This document shows, piece after piece, positions 52,642 through 62,182 of a stretch of 64,000 nucleotides of DNA. Source of the stretch: Hyphomonas oceanitis SCH89 (GTDB taxonomy: Bacteria > Pseudomonadota > Alphaproteobacteria > Caulobacterales > Hyphomonadaceae); the NCBI RefSeq assembly GCF_000685295.1, contig NZ_ARYL01000017.1:1-64000 (forward strand), written 5' to 3'. Position 1 is the stretch's first letter, and each line of letters opens with the position of its first letter. The notes beneath the pieces are model-generated. The model was not told the DNA's origin and searched no databases. It saw only the letters and a list, made by a program, of their open reading frames with translations. Both the position numbers and the translations under genes were made by a program.

Positions 52642-53523
52642 ATGGCCTATTCACGTTTCGCACTGAAAGCAGTCTCAGCCCTGATCGCCTCCGGCATAAG
52701 CGCCTTGATCGGGCTGGCTCCCTACGCCCATGCCGAACCCGCATGTGGCCTTGCAGATGCCGCGCGCTACCAGAACGCCATCGCCGCGCCGACAGAAGAA
52801 GGTAGCCCCGCCTATTTCCTGCGCACGGCTGAGGCCTTTATTGCCGCCTGCCCTGACCGGTTTGAAGTGCGCGATGCCCACCTTGTTGCCGCCCGTGCAG
52901 CGCTGGATTCCGGGCGCGCCGATGTTTCCGCCTTCCATTACGATGCAGCCCTTGCCGCCGGCGCCCAGCTTTCACCGTCTGCCCGTATGGACCAGGCCGT
53001 GGTGCTGATGGCGACCGGTGAACAGGCCCGCAGCCGGGAAGCGCGCAACCTTGCCGTCTCCGGCTGGCTCGCGTCGCTTGATGCGACCGATGCCGCCAAA
53101 CTCGCTTCCTACAAGGTCAGCGGCGGCACGATCTATTCCGTCCGTTACACCCATCCCGATCCCGGCTTGGCCGTCACAGCGCTCTGGATGGCCGTACCAA
53201 CCGGCACAGGCCTTCCGTCGAGCATCCTGATCCGGAATGCGCCCCAGCGCGCCGCCTGGCGCAGCCTACGCGAAGGCACAGACGTGGCCGAGCTCATTGT
53301 CGCCGAACGCCTTTCCTGCCGGTCAGCCGCGCTGCTGGGCGAAGTGACGGACGATATCTCCCTCGAAGACATTGATCGCGGCGCGATCAGCGAGCTTGCA
53401 GCCTATCTGGGCGATCCCGACACGCTCCACTCGACAGACAAGGGAGAGCCGATCGCAGCCTGCTTCAGCCTCAACCGCATGATGCATGTGCCCGGCCAGG
53501 CCGACACGTCCATGCTGCGCTAG
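52642..53523 (+). CDS. unknown exported protein
   Basis: This 293-residue protein has a signal peptide (about 1-32, SGISALIGLAPYAHA) and an alpha-helical, TPR-like region (about 37-140, AARYQNAIAAPTEEGSPAYF, RDAHLVAARAALDSGRADVS, FHYDAALAAGAQLSPSARMDQ). A beta-rich part of unknown fold with YTHPDPGLAVTALWMAVP follows. I do not recognise the family. GGGAGAG precedes the ATG at 52642. The end overlaps the convergent Lrp gene by 4 bases. Confidence 0.75.
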   Translation: MAYSRFALKAVSALIASGISALIGLAPYAHAEPACGLADAARYQNAIAAPTEEGSPAYFLRTAEAFIAACPDRFEVRDAHLVAARAALDSGRADVSAFHYDAALAAGAQLSPSARMDQAVVLMATGEQARSREARNLAVSGWLASLDATDAAKLASYKVSGGTIYSVRYTHPDPGLAVTALWMAVPTGTGLPSSILIRNAPQRAAWRSLREGTDVAELIVAERLSCRSAALLGEVTDDISLEDIDRGAISELAAYLGDPDTLHSTDKGEPIAACFSLNRMMHVPGQADTSMLR

Positions 53524-53981
53524 ACCGGCAACTCTGTCGTGTTCTTCATGCATTCCATGGCGAACGTCGCGCTGACATCGGAAATATTCACACGCGCGAT
53601 CAGGTCCTTGTAGACGCGGTCATAGTCGTGAACGCTGCGGGCCTGCACTTTCAGCAAATAGTCCACCTCACCCGCCATCCGGTAGAACTCGACCACTTCC
53701 GGGATCATGCGAACCGCATCGGCAAACCGCTTCAGCCAGCCGGCCGAATGGTCATTCGTGCGAATTGCCACGAAGATTGTCTGGCCAAGCCCCAGCTTGT
53801 CGGCATCCAGCAGGGCCACGCGCCGCGCAATCAGCCCGCTTTCCTCAAGGCGCTTCACACGCCGCCAGCACGTATTGGTCGAAATATCCGCCCGCCCGGC
53901 AAGCGATTCGAGCGAAAGCGTGCCATCCGCCTGAAGTGCCCGCAGCAGGACACGGTCTGTATCATCAATTTTTTCTTCCAT
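53520..53981 (-). CDS. Lrp/AsnC-family transcriptional regulator
   Basis: The 153-residue regulator has an N-terminal winged helix-turn-helix (DRVLLRALQADGTLSLESLAGRADISTNTCWRRVKRLEESGLI) and a C-terminal RAM ligand-binding domain (about 70-145) with YRMAGEVDYLLKVQARSVHD. These proteins bind amino acids and regulate adjacent amino-acid genes. It is divergent from the cysteine-synthase-like gene (111 bases between starts), its probable target. Confidence 0.93.
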   Translation of the reverse strand: MEEKIDDTDRVLLRALQADGTLSLESLAGRADISTNTCWRRVKRLEESGLIARRVALLDADKLGLGQTIFVAIRTNDHSAGWLKRFADAVRMIPEVVEFYRMAGEVDYLLKVQARSVHDYDRVYKDLIARVNISDVSATFAMECMKNTTELPV

Positions 53982-54092
53982 TTGGCCTATATATCGAAAT
54001 ATCTACCCATATTCCATCATAATAATTGTAAGACTGCGATGATATTTGATCGCACCTGTGTGACTCTCACTCACTGAAATGAGGAGACATCC

Positions 54093-55163
54093 ATGCCACT
54101 CGCCCTTGCTACCGCGACATCCCAAAACGCAATCCGCACGGCGAACCCGGTTGATCACCCTCGCCTGCGCGCCCTGTCGAACCTGATCGGTCGCACGCCC
54201 CTCCTGTCAATCCACCTGCGCTATCGCGGTGTTGAGCGCGTCATCCACGCCAAGGCGGAACACTATAATCTCACCGGCTCGATCAAGGACCGCATGGCCC
54301 TTTCGATCCTCAGCCGCGCCATGCGCTCCGGCGCGCTGCGCCCGGGAGACCGGATCGCGGAAGCCACCAGCGGCAATGCCGGTATCGCGATCACCGCGCT
54401 CGGCCGCGCCCTCGGCCACAAGGTCGACATCTACATGCCCGACTGGATGAGCGACGAACGCAAGAGCCTGCTCCGCAGCCTTGGCGCTGACCTCCACCTC
54501 ATCAGCCGCGAGGAAGGTGGCTTCATCGGCGCCATCGAAGCCACGCGCGCCCTCGCTGCAAGCCAGGACGGCGTCTTCCTGCCCTGCCAGTTCTCCAATT
54601 GCGACAATACGGGCGGCCATTGCGACACAACCGGCCCGGAACTGCTGAAACAGATGGCCCTACTCGGCCTTGCGCCGGATGCCTTCGTGGCCGGTGTCGG
54701 CACCGGCGGCACGGTGATGGGCGTCGGCCGCGCGCTGCGCACCAGCCTGCCCGGCGTCAAGATCCATCCGCTTGAACCATTGGAATCGCCAACGCTCTCC
54801 ACCGGCCACAAGGTCGGCAGTCACCGCATCCAGGGCATCTCGGATGATTTCATCCCGGCCATCGTCGATTTTGCCCAGCTCGACGACGTCATCGCCGTCT
54901 CCGATGGCGACGCCATCCTGATGGCGCAGGCATTGGCCAGCGAACTGGGCCTCGGTGTCGGCATCTCGTCCGGCGCAAACCTGATCGGCGCCCTGAAGGC
55001 TGCCGAGCGGCTTGGCCCGGATGCCCGCGTGGCAACCGTGTTCTGTGACGACAACAAGAAATATCTCTCGACCGCGCTGTCACGCAGCGAGCCGGTCAAG
55101 GAAGGCTATCTCAGCCCCGAGGTCGAGCTGCTTGGTTTCGAAGCGACGCCCTGCCCGGCCTGA
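54093..55163 (+). CDS. PLP-dependent cysteine-synthase-like enzyme
   Basis: This 356-residue fold-type II PLP enzyme has the lysine motif [14 protein letters not shown] (Lys about 65; the usual NPTGSVKDR has become NLTGSIKDR), the substrate loop [14 protein letters not shown], and the phosphate-binding [15 protein letters not shown]. The C-terminal [14 protein letters not shown] and [14 protein letters not shown] are typical of cysteine synthases. It may make cysteine or cleave/condense a related amino acid. The divergent Lrp-type gene suggests amino-acid-controlled expression. It is longer than CysK by about 35 residues at the N-terminus. Confidence 0.88.
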   Translation: MPLALATATSQNAIRTANPVDHPRLRALSNLIGRTPLLSIHLRYRGVERVIHAKAEHYNLTGSIKDRMALSILSRAMRSGALRPGDRIAEATSGNAGIAITALGRALGHKVDIYMPDWMSDERKSLLRSLGADLHLISREEGGFIGAIEATRALAASQDGVFLPCQFSNCDNTGGHCDTTGPELLKQMALLGLAPDAFVAGVGTGGTVMGVGRALRTSLPGVKIHPLEPLESPTLSTGHKVGSHRIQGISDDFIPAIVDFAQLDDVIAVSDGDAILMAQALASELGLGVGISSGANLIGALKAAERLGPDARVATVFCDDNKKYLSTALSRSEPVKEGYLSPEVELLGFEATPCPA

Positions 55164-55172
55164 TCGCGCGGC

Positions 55173-55511
55173 CTAGTCTGCCTTGGCGCAGATCGCCCAG
55201 ACCTTCAGCTTCCACTTCGGTGAGAAGCTGCTTTGGTTCTTGGCATTGACCATCCAGTGGCTGCCGTCATAGGCGGGCTGGCTGGTGGTTGCCTGCCCCT
55301 CCAGAATGGCGTCGGTCTTGTCGAGCGCGGCCCAGCCGCCACCCGTTACCTTTTTGTCCTTCGGACAATTGACGATGAGTTGCTTGGACACGGTCGCGTC
55401 GTAGGCGGTCACCTGCGCCACGATTTCATATCCCGCCAGCTGCGCACTAGCGGCAGGCGTAATGAGGGCTGCCGCAGCGAGGGCGAGGCTGAAGGCTTTG
55501 ATCTGGGGCAT
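55173..55511 (-). CDS. small exported protein, unknown
   Basis: The 112-residue protein has a signal peptide ending ASAQ (about 23) and a compact domain with two Cys (LIVNCPKDKKVTGGGWAALD and KLKVWAICAKAD) likely joined by a disulfide. I do not recognise the family; the GGGW motif recalls small secreted proteins with VTGGG repeats. GGGAGTATCGAA precedes the start. It follows the PHB depolymerase gene on the same strand, but a hairpin terminator lies between, so it is probably a separate unit. Confidence 0.75.
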   Translation of the reverse strand: MPQIKAFSLALAAAALITPAASAQLAGYEIVAQVTAYDATVSKQLIVNCPKDKKVTGGGWAALDKTDAILEGQATTSQPAYDGSHWMVNAKNQSSFSPKWKLKVWAICAKAD

Positions 55512-55530
55512 TTCGATACTCCCTTAGACA

Positions 55531-55557
55531 AAACGGCGCCCCGTTCGGGCGCCGTTT
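55531..55557 (-). terminator. intrinsic terminator of the PHB depolymerase gene
   Basis: The perfect stem AAACGGCGCCC/GGGCGCCGTTT (55531-55557) with a 5-base loop ends in a TTTTGTCT run on the minus strand. It separates phaZ from the small exported protein gene. Confidence 0.75.
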
Positions 55558-55593
55558 CAGTCTAACAGGAGTTGAAGGAATTGCGTAGCCGGA

Positions 55594-56889
55594 TCAGCTG
55601 ACGGCGGCCGTCTCGCGCGCGGCGACTTCGGCTTGAACATCCATGAAGCGACGCGTGAACTGGCTGACGCGCGGCGCAATTTCCGTGCGGAACCGGTTGC
55701 CGTTGAACACGCCATAATGGCCGACGCCCGGCTGGATATAGTCCGCCTTCATATCGTCGGGGATCTTCGTGCAAAGATCATGCGCGGCCTGCGTCTGGCC
55801 AATGCCGGAAATGTCGTCCTTCTCGCCCTCGACCGTCATCAGCGCCACATCGCGGATCGCCTGCGGCTTCACCAGCCGCTCGCCGCGATACATGTAGATG
55901 CCGCGCGCCAGATGGTGCTCCTGGAAAACGCGCTGGATGGTCTGCAGGTAGAATTCCTCGGTCAGGTCGAGCACGGAGAGATATTCGTCATAGAATTCGC
56001 GGTGCTTGCCGGCTTCGTCTCCGTCGCCATCGACGAGATGGTTGAAGAAGTGCCATTGCGCATCGACGTGGCGATCCCAGTTCATGTTCATGAACGAGGC
56101 CAGCTGCACGAAGCCCGGATAGACCCGCCGCATGACACCCGGATAAGGGCCAGGCACGGTGTGGATCATGTTCTCTTCAAACCACGCGAACGAGCGCTCT
56201 TCAGCCAGTTCGTTCGGCACGGTCGGGCTGCGGCGCGCATCAATGGGCGAGCCCATGAACGTCATCGAAGCCGGGCGGGCCGGATCATTGTCTTCAGCCA
56301 TCATGGAAATGGCGGCCAGCACAGGTGGTCCCGGCTGGCAGACGCCGAGCACATGGGCGCCCGGGCCGACATGGGTAATCATGTCACGGATATGGTCGAT
56401 ATAATCGTCAAGATCGAACCGGCCGAGCCAGACCGGCGCCATGCGCGCATCGGCCCAGTCGGTGATGTAGACGTCGTGATTGGGCAGGAAGGCCTCAACC
56501 GTGCCGCGCAGCAGGGTCGCATAGTGGCCCGAGAGCGGCGCGGTGATGATCATGCGGGGCAGCGGCGGTGCGCCCGGTTTGCGTACGGCAGCCAGCTGTT
56601 CCGGGTCTTTCTTGAAGTGGACCAGATTGCACCACGGCGAACGCCACGAGACGGTCGGCGTCACCTTGATCGGCGCGCTGTTCACGCGAACGGTATTAAT
56701 CTGCCATTCCGGCTTTCCATAATACCGCGTCGAACTCTCGAAAACGTCGGCAAAGGCTGCAAGCGATTTGCCGTATTCTGTCTTGCCGAGTGGATTGAGC
56801 GGGGAAAGAAGCGCCGCCCGGCCAGCCTTGGCGGCCAGTCTCATCGGCGCCATCGCCACCCGGTTCATTTCGACAAGTGAGTAAAGCAT
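55594..56889 (-). CDS. phaZ: intracellular polyhydroxyalkanoate depolymerase
   Basis: The 431-residue protein matches intracellular PhaZ of alphaproteobacteria. It has RMIITAPLSGHYATLLRGTVEAFLPNHDVYITDWADAR, the nucleophile motif HVLGVCQPGPPVLAA (Cys, as in PhaZ1), GEKDDISGIGQTQAAHDLC (Asp) and QPGVGHYGVFNGNRFR (His). It has no signal peptide, so it acts on stored PHB granules in the cytoplasm. Several His and Asp residues support the catalytic triad. It has its own terminator and a 190-base upstream gap. Confidence 0.94.
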   Translation of the reverse strand: MLYSLVEMNRVAMAPMRLAAKAGRAALLSPLNPLGKTEYGKSLAAFADVFESSTRYYGKPEWQINTVRVNSAPIKVTPTVSWRSPWCNLVHFKKDPEQLAAVRKPGAPPLPRMIITAPLSGHYATLLRGTVEAFLPNHDVYITDWADARMAPVWLGRFDLDDYIDHIRDMITHVGPGAHVLGVCQPGPPVLAAISMMAEDNDPARPASMTFMGSPIDARRSPTVPNELAEERSFAWFEENMIHTVPGPYPGVMRRVYPGFVQLASFMNMNWDRHVDAQWHFFNHLVDGDGDEAGKHREFYDEYLSVLDLTEEFYLQTIQRVFQEHHLARGIYMYRGERLVKPQAIRDVALMTVEGEKDDISGIGQTQAAHDLCTKIPDDMKADYIQPGVGHYGVFNGNRFRTEIAPRVSQFTRRFMDVQAEVAARETAAVS

Positions 56890-57081
56890 AGCGTTACAAA
56901 CCTTTCATGCTGCATCGCAACATAAGTACAAGTTTCTGGCGTAGCAATCAGATTCGCCAGATGCGCGTGATGATAGTTCCGCGCGAGAGAAATTTAATTT
57001 GCGTAAAATTTGCACGCGCCTGGTCACAAGAGAGTTAAGAAGCGGATGCTTTAACGGGAGCTACAGCGAGGACGAGACGCC

Positions 57082-57465
57082 ATGTTTCTCAAGTGTGAGC
57101 CCAATCCCCATCGCGCAGGCCGCATGACACGTTCCCTCGTATTCGAGCACGTGCCCGGCCAGCGCTACGCCATTGATGCTGAGCAGCTGCACAAAACGCC
57201 CGAGCTTCTGAACGCTTTTGGCCGCAACATGTATACGCGTTTCCGCGTGCTCGACGCGATCGCCTACATGATTTGCCTGCTCGGCTTCCTCGCCACGCTT
57301 GCTTTCGTCTGGTGGGCCTTCATACCGGGCCTTGCGATCTGTGCCCTGATGCTGGCGACCAACCGCAAATCAGCTGGCGAGATTGCCCGAAAGGCCGCCA
57401 CGCGCTCGGTCGACAATTTCCGGACGCTCCACGAAATGGGCTGTCTCTGGCTGGTCTACGCCTAA
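57082..57465 (+). CDS. small membrane protein, unknown
   Basis: This 127-residue protein has two membrane helices (about 60-95, VLDAIAYMICLLGFLATLAF and WWAFIPGLAICALMLATN) between soluble ends. I do not recognise the family. The start ATG is 12 bases after CGAGGACGAG. It overlaps the convergent next gene by 4 bases. Confidence 0.7.
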   Translation: MFLKCEPNPHRAGRMTRSLVFEHVPGQRYAIDAEQLHKTPELLNAFGRNMYTRFRVLDAIAYMICLLGFLATLAFVWWAFIPGLAICALMLATNRKSAGEIARKAATRSVDNFRTLHEMGCLWLVYA

Positions 57466-57884
57466 ATCCCGATCAGGCCGAGAATGCCGGCAATCACGGC
57501 AATCAGCATGAACATCAGTGACAGGCTGACCGATACGGCGCGCTGATCCTTGCGGCTTGTCCGCACGCCCTTCGGATTCTTGCCCTCTTTCGGCGCCAGC
57601 ATCAGCCGCGTCGAGAAGAAGCCGAAGGCCGCCAGCGCCGCTGTCACGGTCGCCGCCCAACTGGTTGCGATCGCGAAAAAGGCCATCGCCGCCAGCATGA
57701 TCCCGGCAATCGGGACGGCGGTCGCGTGCAGCAATTCGCGCACATGCCGGTCGGCCCGGCTGCCATCGAGCTTGTCGAAGCTGCAATTGGGCGAGGCGAT
57801 CGCCACGACCCAGCCCGCGCCAATGGCCATGGCACTCGCTGCTACGCCCAGCCCGCCCGCATAATGCTGTATCTCTGCAATCAT
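57462..57884 (-). CDS. small membrane protein, unknown
   Basis: The 140-residue protein has four predicted membrane helices (about 10-32, 52-70, 73-92, 118-138: GLGVAASAMAIGAGWVVAIA, TAVPIAGIMLAAMAFFAIAT, AATVTAALAAFGFFSTRLML and the C-terminal MFMLIAVIAGILGLIGI). A positively charged loop is near 100-112. I do not recognise the family. It is convergent with the other small membrane protein gene. Confidence 0.7.
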   Translation of the reverse strand: MIAEIQHYAGGLGVAASAMAIGAGWVVAIASPNCSFDKLDGSRADRHVRELLHATAVPIAGIMLAAMAFFAIATSWAATVTAALAAFGFFSTRLMLAPKEGKNPKGVRTSRKDQRAVSVSLSLMFMLIAVIAGILGLIGI

Positions 57885-58001
57885 GCGCGCTTCATGCAGG
57901 GATTCGCGTTCATGCGGGAAGCGAATTCGCTATGGGCGCTGATTGCAGTCGTGGGCCGTCCGACCAGTGATTGTCGGACGCGCCCCTCACTTTATCAGGC
58001 C

Positions 58002-59132
58002 TTAAAGCGCTGTTTCGTAGACCTTGGCATAATCATCCGCGCTCATCGTGCGTGGATTGCCGAAATGCGCGAGATCCTTGAGGGCATATTCAACGATGCC
58101 CGGGCCGTCCGCAGCCGTCAGGCCGATATCCGACAATGTCTTCGGAATACCGATCGCATCGTTCAGGTCCTGGATCGCATCACCGAGATCAGCCTTTTGC
58201 TTCAGGCCCATGGCGGCGCGCAGGCGGACATATTTCTCGTCGGCAGCGCCTTCATGGAAGCGCAGGATATGCGGCAGGAAAATCGCGTTCAGCGTGCCAT
58301 GGTGCAGTTTCTTCTCATGCAGGCGGCCCGCCGCATGGCTGAGCGCATGCACGCCGCCAAGGCCCTTCACGAAAGCCAGCGCGCCCTCATAGCTCGCCAT
58401 CATCATGTGCCAGCGCGCTTCCGGGTCACCGCCATCCTTCACGGCCTTCTCAAGCCAGCCACCGCCGAGCGCCCGCACGACGCCGTCATAGCCGATGCCT
58501 TCAGCCGGCGGGTTCACGGTTGGCGTCAGCACAGCCTCGATACAGTGCGTCACGGCGTCCATGCCGGTCGCGGCCGTCATATAGGCTGGCAGACCGAGCG
58601 TCAGGTCCGGATCGCAGATCGCCGTCGACGGAATGAGGTTCGGTGATGCAAACGTCTCCTTACGGCCATTCTCCATCGTCGTGATCATGCCGATCGAGAC
58701 TTCCGAGCCCGTGCCCGCCGTGGTCGGAATGGCAATCAGCGGCGGAATCTTGCCGATCTTCTTGGCGCCGCCAATAATGGCCGCATAATTCTCGAGCGGC
58801 TCCGGGTGGGAAGCCATCAGGCCGATCGCCTTGGCATGGTCCATCGAGGAGCCACCGCCGACGGCAATGATCCCATCCGCGCCGCTATCCTTGTAGGCCT
58901 GCGTCGCGATCTTGGCCTGCGTTTCGGTCGGGTTGGCGACCGTCTCGGCAAAGATGCCCGCAGGCGCAGTGCCCAGAGCGGCCACGACCTTGTCCAGAAT
59001 GCCCGCCGCCTTGATGCCCGGATCGGTCACGATGAAGGCCCGTGTGATGCCGAGCTTCTTCGCGGTGACTTCCAGCTGCTTCAGCGCACCGGAATCAAAG
59101 ATGCAGGGCGTAAGGAAATTGATGACGGGCAT
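58002..59132 (-). CDS. iron-containing alcohol dehydrogenase
   Basis: The 376-residue enzyme has the NAD motif GGGSSMDHAKAIGLMASHPEP, IPTTAGTGSEVSIG, and the metal-binding ALSHAAGRLHEKKLHHGTLNAIFLPHILRF (His ligands). It belongs to the Fe-ADH/FucO-like family. Substrates may be short alcohols or aldehydes. It is monocistronic between the membrane gene and the divergent ompW. No Fe or redox regulator is adjacent. Confidence 0.93.
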   Translation of the reverse strand: MPVINFLTPCIFDSGALKQLEVTAKKLGITRAFIVTDPGIKAAGILDKVVAALGTAPAGIFAETVANPTETQAKIATQAYKDSGADGIIAVGGGSSMDHAKAIGLMASHPEPLENYAAIIGGAKKIGKIPPLIAIPTTAGTGSEVSIGMITTMENGRKETFASPNLIPSTAICDPDLTLGLPAYMTAATGMDAVTHCIEAVLTPTVNPPAEGIGYDGVVRALGGGWLEKAVKDGGDPEARWHMMMASYEGALAFVKGLGGVHALSHAAGRLHEKKLHHGTLNAIFLPHILRFHEGAADEKYVRLRAAMGLKQKADLGDAIQDLNDAIGIPKTLSDIGLTAADGPGIVEYALKDLAHFGNPRTMSADDYAKVYETAL

Positions 59133-59430
59133 GAAAACTATCCTGTGAGGGCCGGGATCGGCATGAGTATGCCGGCATGTTCCCCGCTCGCGCGCACAAG
59201 TTCAAGCCTGCCGCAACGGGAAATACCCCGCCATCACGCCGCACCCCATCCATCAACGCGGCGCAATCCGTCTTGGTCCCACGCCCCGGCGGGCCCCGCA
59301 ATCGGGACTTCTACCTATCCGGGCGCTCATGTCGCGCGGCGCGCGACCGCGCGTCAAAACGGACAATTACCAAAGTAAAAACAAAGGCCTACCTCCCGCT
59401 CATCGCAGTCACTTTTCGGGGTATAGACCA

Positions 59431-60111
59431 ATGAAACATCTCCTTCTCGCCGCCCTCATGGCCAGCGCCGCCTGGGCCGGAACCAGCCCGGCCGCAGAGG
59501 CCCAGGACAATCCCTGGATGCTGCGCGCCCGGGTCATCGGCGTCCTTCCGGACGAAAGCGGCACACTCAAGGTCGGCGCGGCCACCCTGCCCGGCGATGT
59601 CGATATCGGCGACCAGTACGTGCCGGAATTCGACATCACTTACTTCTTCACGAAGCATCTCGCCGCCGAACTGATCCTTGGCGTCACGCCGCATGATGTG
59701 AAAGCCGTCAACGTCACCGTTCCCGGCGCGCTCACCAATGCCACGATCGATCTTGGCGACGTCTGGCTCCTGCCGCCCACGCTGACCGCTCAATACCACT
59801 TCACCGAAATGGGCCGCTTCAAGCCCTATGTCGGCGCCGGCGTTAACGCGACCTTCTTCTTCGACGAGGATAAAGGCAAAGTGGCCGACGGCATCAGCTA
59901 TGATTCCAGCTTCGGCCCCGCCCTGCAGGCCGGGTTCGACTATGATCTCGACGGCGAGCCAGGTGGCTGGGCCTTCAATGCGGACATCAAGAAGATCTGG
60001 ATCAACACGGACGTCACCGTCGATTTCACGACAGCGCTGGGCGCCAAGGTGAAGGCCGATGTCGATATCGATCCGCTCGTTATCGGCGTCGGGCTTGGCT
60101 ACAAGTTCTAG
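59431..60111 (+). CDS. ompW: OmpW family outer-membrane protein
   Basis: This 226-residue protein has a signal peptide (about 1-25) and an eight-stranded barrel with [61 protein letters not shown] and the terminal GVGLGYKF, the OmpW hallmarks. OmpW forms a narrow channel for small hydrophobic compounds. The frame extends upstream, but the signal peptide starts at the ATG at 59431. It has its own terminator. Confidence 0.92.
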   Translation: MKHLLLAALMASAAWAGTSPAAEAQDNPWMLRARVIGVLPDESGTLKVGAATLPGDVDIGDQYVPEFDITYFFTKHLAAELILGVTPHDVKAVNVTVPGALTNATIDLGDVWLLPPTLTAQYHFTEMGRFKPYVGAGVNATFFFDEDKGKVADGISYDSSFGPALQAGFDYDLDGEPGGWAFNADIKKIWINTDVTVDFTTALGAKVKADVDIDPLVIGVGLGYKF

Positions 60112-60158
60112 CGCCGGACGGACCGCTGTTCCTCCCGGAAGCAGCGACCGTCATACTG

Positions 60159-60188
60159 AACCGCGCCTCGCAAGGGCGCGGTTTTTTT
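60159..60188 (+). terminator. intrinsic terminator after ompW
   Basis: The stem AACCGCGCC/GGGCGCGGTT with a 6-base loop is followed by seven T residues. It lies 47 bases after the ompW stop and upstream of the fused ABC ATPase gene. Confidence 0.88.
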
Positions 60189-60238
60189 GTGCATTGAAAT
60201 CATTGCACATGTCCTCACCCGATGTAGAGATTGCGGGC

Positions 60239-62074
60239 ATGAGCATACTTTCCGTGAATGACCTTGTGGTCGATTTCGACACGCCCGACGGCCTTGTGCA
60301 CGCGGTGCGCGGTATCAGCTTTGATGTTGCTGAGGGCGAATGCCTCGGCATTGTCGGCGAAAGCGGGTCCGGCAAGAGTCAGACAGCGCTTGCCGCGCTC
60401 GGTCTTCTGGCCGGAAACGGCACGGCGACCGGCCATATCGATTTCAACGGCACCAATATGCTGGACGCCCCGATTGAGGCCCTGCGCAAGATCCGCGGCG
60501 CACAGATGTCCATGATCTTCCAGGATCCGCTGACCAGCCTGACCCCCCACATGACCGTCGGCGCGCAGATGCGCGAAGTCCTGGCGCTGCATAAGGGCGT
60601 CAAGGGCGAGGAAGCCGACAAGCGCTGCGTCGAATGGCTGGAGAATGTCCGCATTCCGGAAGCTGCCCGCCGCATGGACCAGTTCCCGCACGAGCTTTCC
60701 GGCGGCATGCGCCAGCGCGTCATGATCGCCATCGCCATGCTCTGCAATCCACGCCTGCTGCTGGCCGACGAGCCAACAACGGCGCTGGATGTGACCGTTC
60801 AGGCCCAGGTCCTGGACCTGATGAATGACCTCAAGCGCGATACGGGCACCGGCATCGCCCTCATCACCCATGACATGGGCGTCGTTGCACGCATGTGCGA
60901 CCGCGTGATCGTCATGCGTCATGGCGAGATCGTCGAGCGCGGCACGGTCGACGAGATTTTCTACAATCCCCAGCACGCCTATACGAAGATGCTGCTCGAA
61001 GCGGTGCCCCGGATCGACCAGCCGGATCGGCGCGGCCGCCCGACGCTCGGCCCGGCCCCGGACGCATCAATCAAACCCGTTCTCGAAGTCGACGACATGA
61101 AGATCCACTTCCCCATCCGGGTGAAGGGCGGTCTTTTTGGCAAGACAAAGCCGCTCAAGGCGGTCAACGGCGTCTCGTTTGACCTGCGCCCCGGCGAAAC
61201 GCTGGGCGTTGTCGGGGAATCCGGCTGCGGCAAGTCCACGCTCGCGCGCGGCGTCCTGCGTCTGATCCCGCCGACCGACGGCAAGGTCGCCTGGCTCGGC
61301 AAGGACATTACCAAGGCCGGCAAATCCGAAATGGACGGCCTGCGCGACGATCTCCAGATCGTTTTCCAGGATCCGCTCGCCAGCCTCGACCCGCGCATGA
61401 CCATCGGCGCTTCGATTGCCGAACCCCTTCAGGTACATGAACCGCGCCTCACCCGCGCCGAACGTGACGAGCGCGTCCAGGCGATCATGCCCCGCGTCGG
61501 CCTCGACCCAGCCCTTATCAACCGCTACCCGCACGAACTATCCGGCGGCCAGAACCAGCGCGTCGGCATTGCCCGCGCGATGATCCTGAAGCCAAAACTC
61601 GTTATCTGCGACGAGGCCGTCTCGGCGCTCGATGTGTCCGTACAGGCACAGGTTGTCGACCTGCTGATTGAACTCCAGAAGGAATTCGGCCTCGCGATGA
61701 TCTTCATCAGCCATGACCTCTCGGTCGTGCGCGAGATCAGCCACCGCGTCATGGTGCTCTATCTCGGTCGGGTTGTGGAACTGGCCGGCCGGACCGCCAT
61801 CTATGAGGATGCCCGCCATCCGTACACGAAGGCGCTGATCGCCGCCGTCCCGGCTGCCGACCCGAAACTGGAACGCACCCGCGAGCGCATCAAGCTGACC
61901 GGAGACCTGCCGAGCCCGCTGGATAGCCGGGCCCCGCTTCGCTTCCTGAAGTCAAAGCGCGTGGACGATCCCGATGCCGAACAATACCAGCCGCAACTGG
62001 TCGAAATCGCGCCAGGACATATGGTGGCCGAGCATGACGCGGTCCTGGGCAGCGAAGGGCTGCATATAAGCTGA
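60239..62074 (+). CDS. fused dual ATPase of an oligopeptide-type ABC transporter (DppD-DppF)
   Basis: The protein (611 residues from the chosen start) holds two complete ABC ATPases. The first (about 5-245) has [18 protein letters not shown], the signature [16 protein letters not shown] and Walker [13 protein letters not shown]. The second (about 285-525) has [31 protein letters not shown] and [12 protein letters not shown] (Glu-Ala instead of Glu-Pro). The oligopeptide-specific C-terminal segment [16 protein letters not shown] follows. Such fused subunits serve dipeptide, glutathione or nickel importers. No permease or binding protein is adjacent. An alternative ATG at 60209 adds 10 residues. 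Confidence 0.93.
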   Translation: MSILSVNDLVVDFDTPDGLVHAVRGISFDVAEGECLGIVGESGSGKSQTALAALGLLAGNGTATGHIDFNGTNMLDAPIEALRKIRGAQMSMIFQDPLTSLTPHMTVGAQMREVLALHKGVKGEEADKRCVEWLENVRIPEAARRMDQFPHELSGGMRQRVMIAIAMLCNPRLLLADEPTTALDVTVQAQVLDLMNDLKRDTGTGIALITHDMGVVARMCDRVIVMRHGEIVERGTVDEIFYNPQHAYTKMLLEAVPRIDQPDRRGRPTLGPAPDASIKPVLEVDDMKIHFPIRVKGGLFGKTKPLKAVNGVSFDLRPGETLGVVGESGCGKSTLARGVLRLIPPTDGKVAWLGKDITKAGKSEMDGLRDDLQIVFQDPLASLDPRMTIGASIAEPLQVHEPRLTRAERDERVQAIMPRVGLDPALINRYPHELSGGQNQRVGIARAMILKPKLVICDEAVSALDVSVQAQVVDLLIELQKEFGLAMIFISHDLSVVREISHRVMVLYLGRVVELAGRTAIYEDARHPYTKALIAAVPAADPKLERTRERIKLTGDLPSPLDSRAPLRFLKSKRVDDPDAEQYQPQLVEIAPGHMVAEHDAVLGSEGLHIS

Positions 62075-62182
62075 TTATCAGCATGCAGAGCCCGGGAATC
62101 ATAACATTGGTTATTCCAGATTCTTTTAAAATGGTTAGAGTGCCGTCCGCTCGCCCCGTCCGGGGCTTCAACAGGCCAATCA

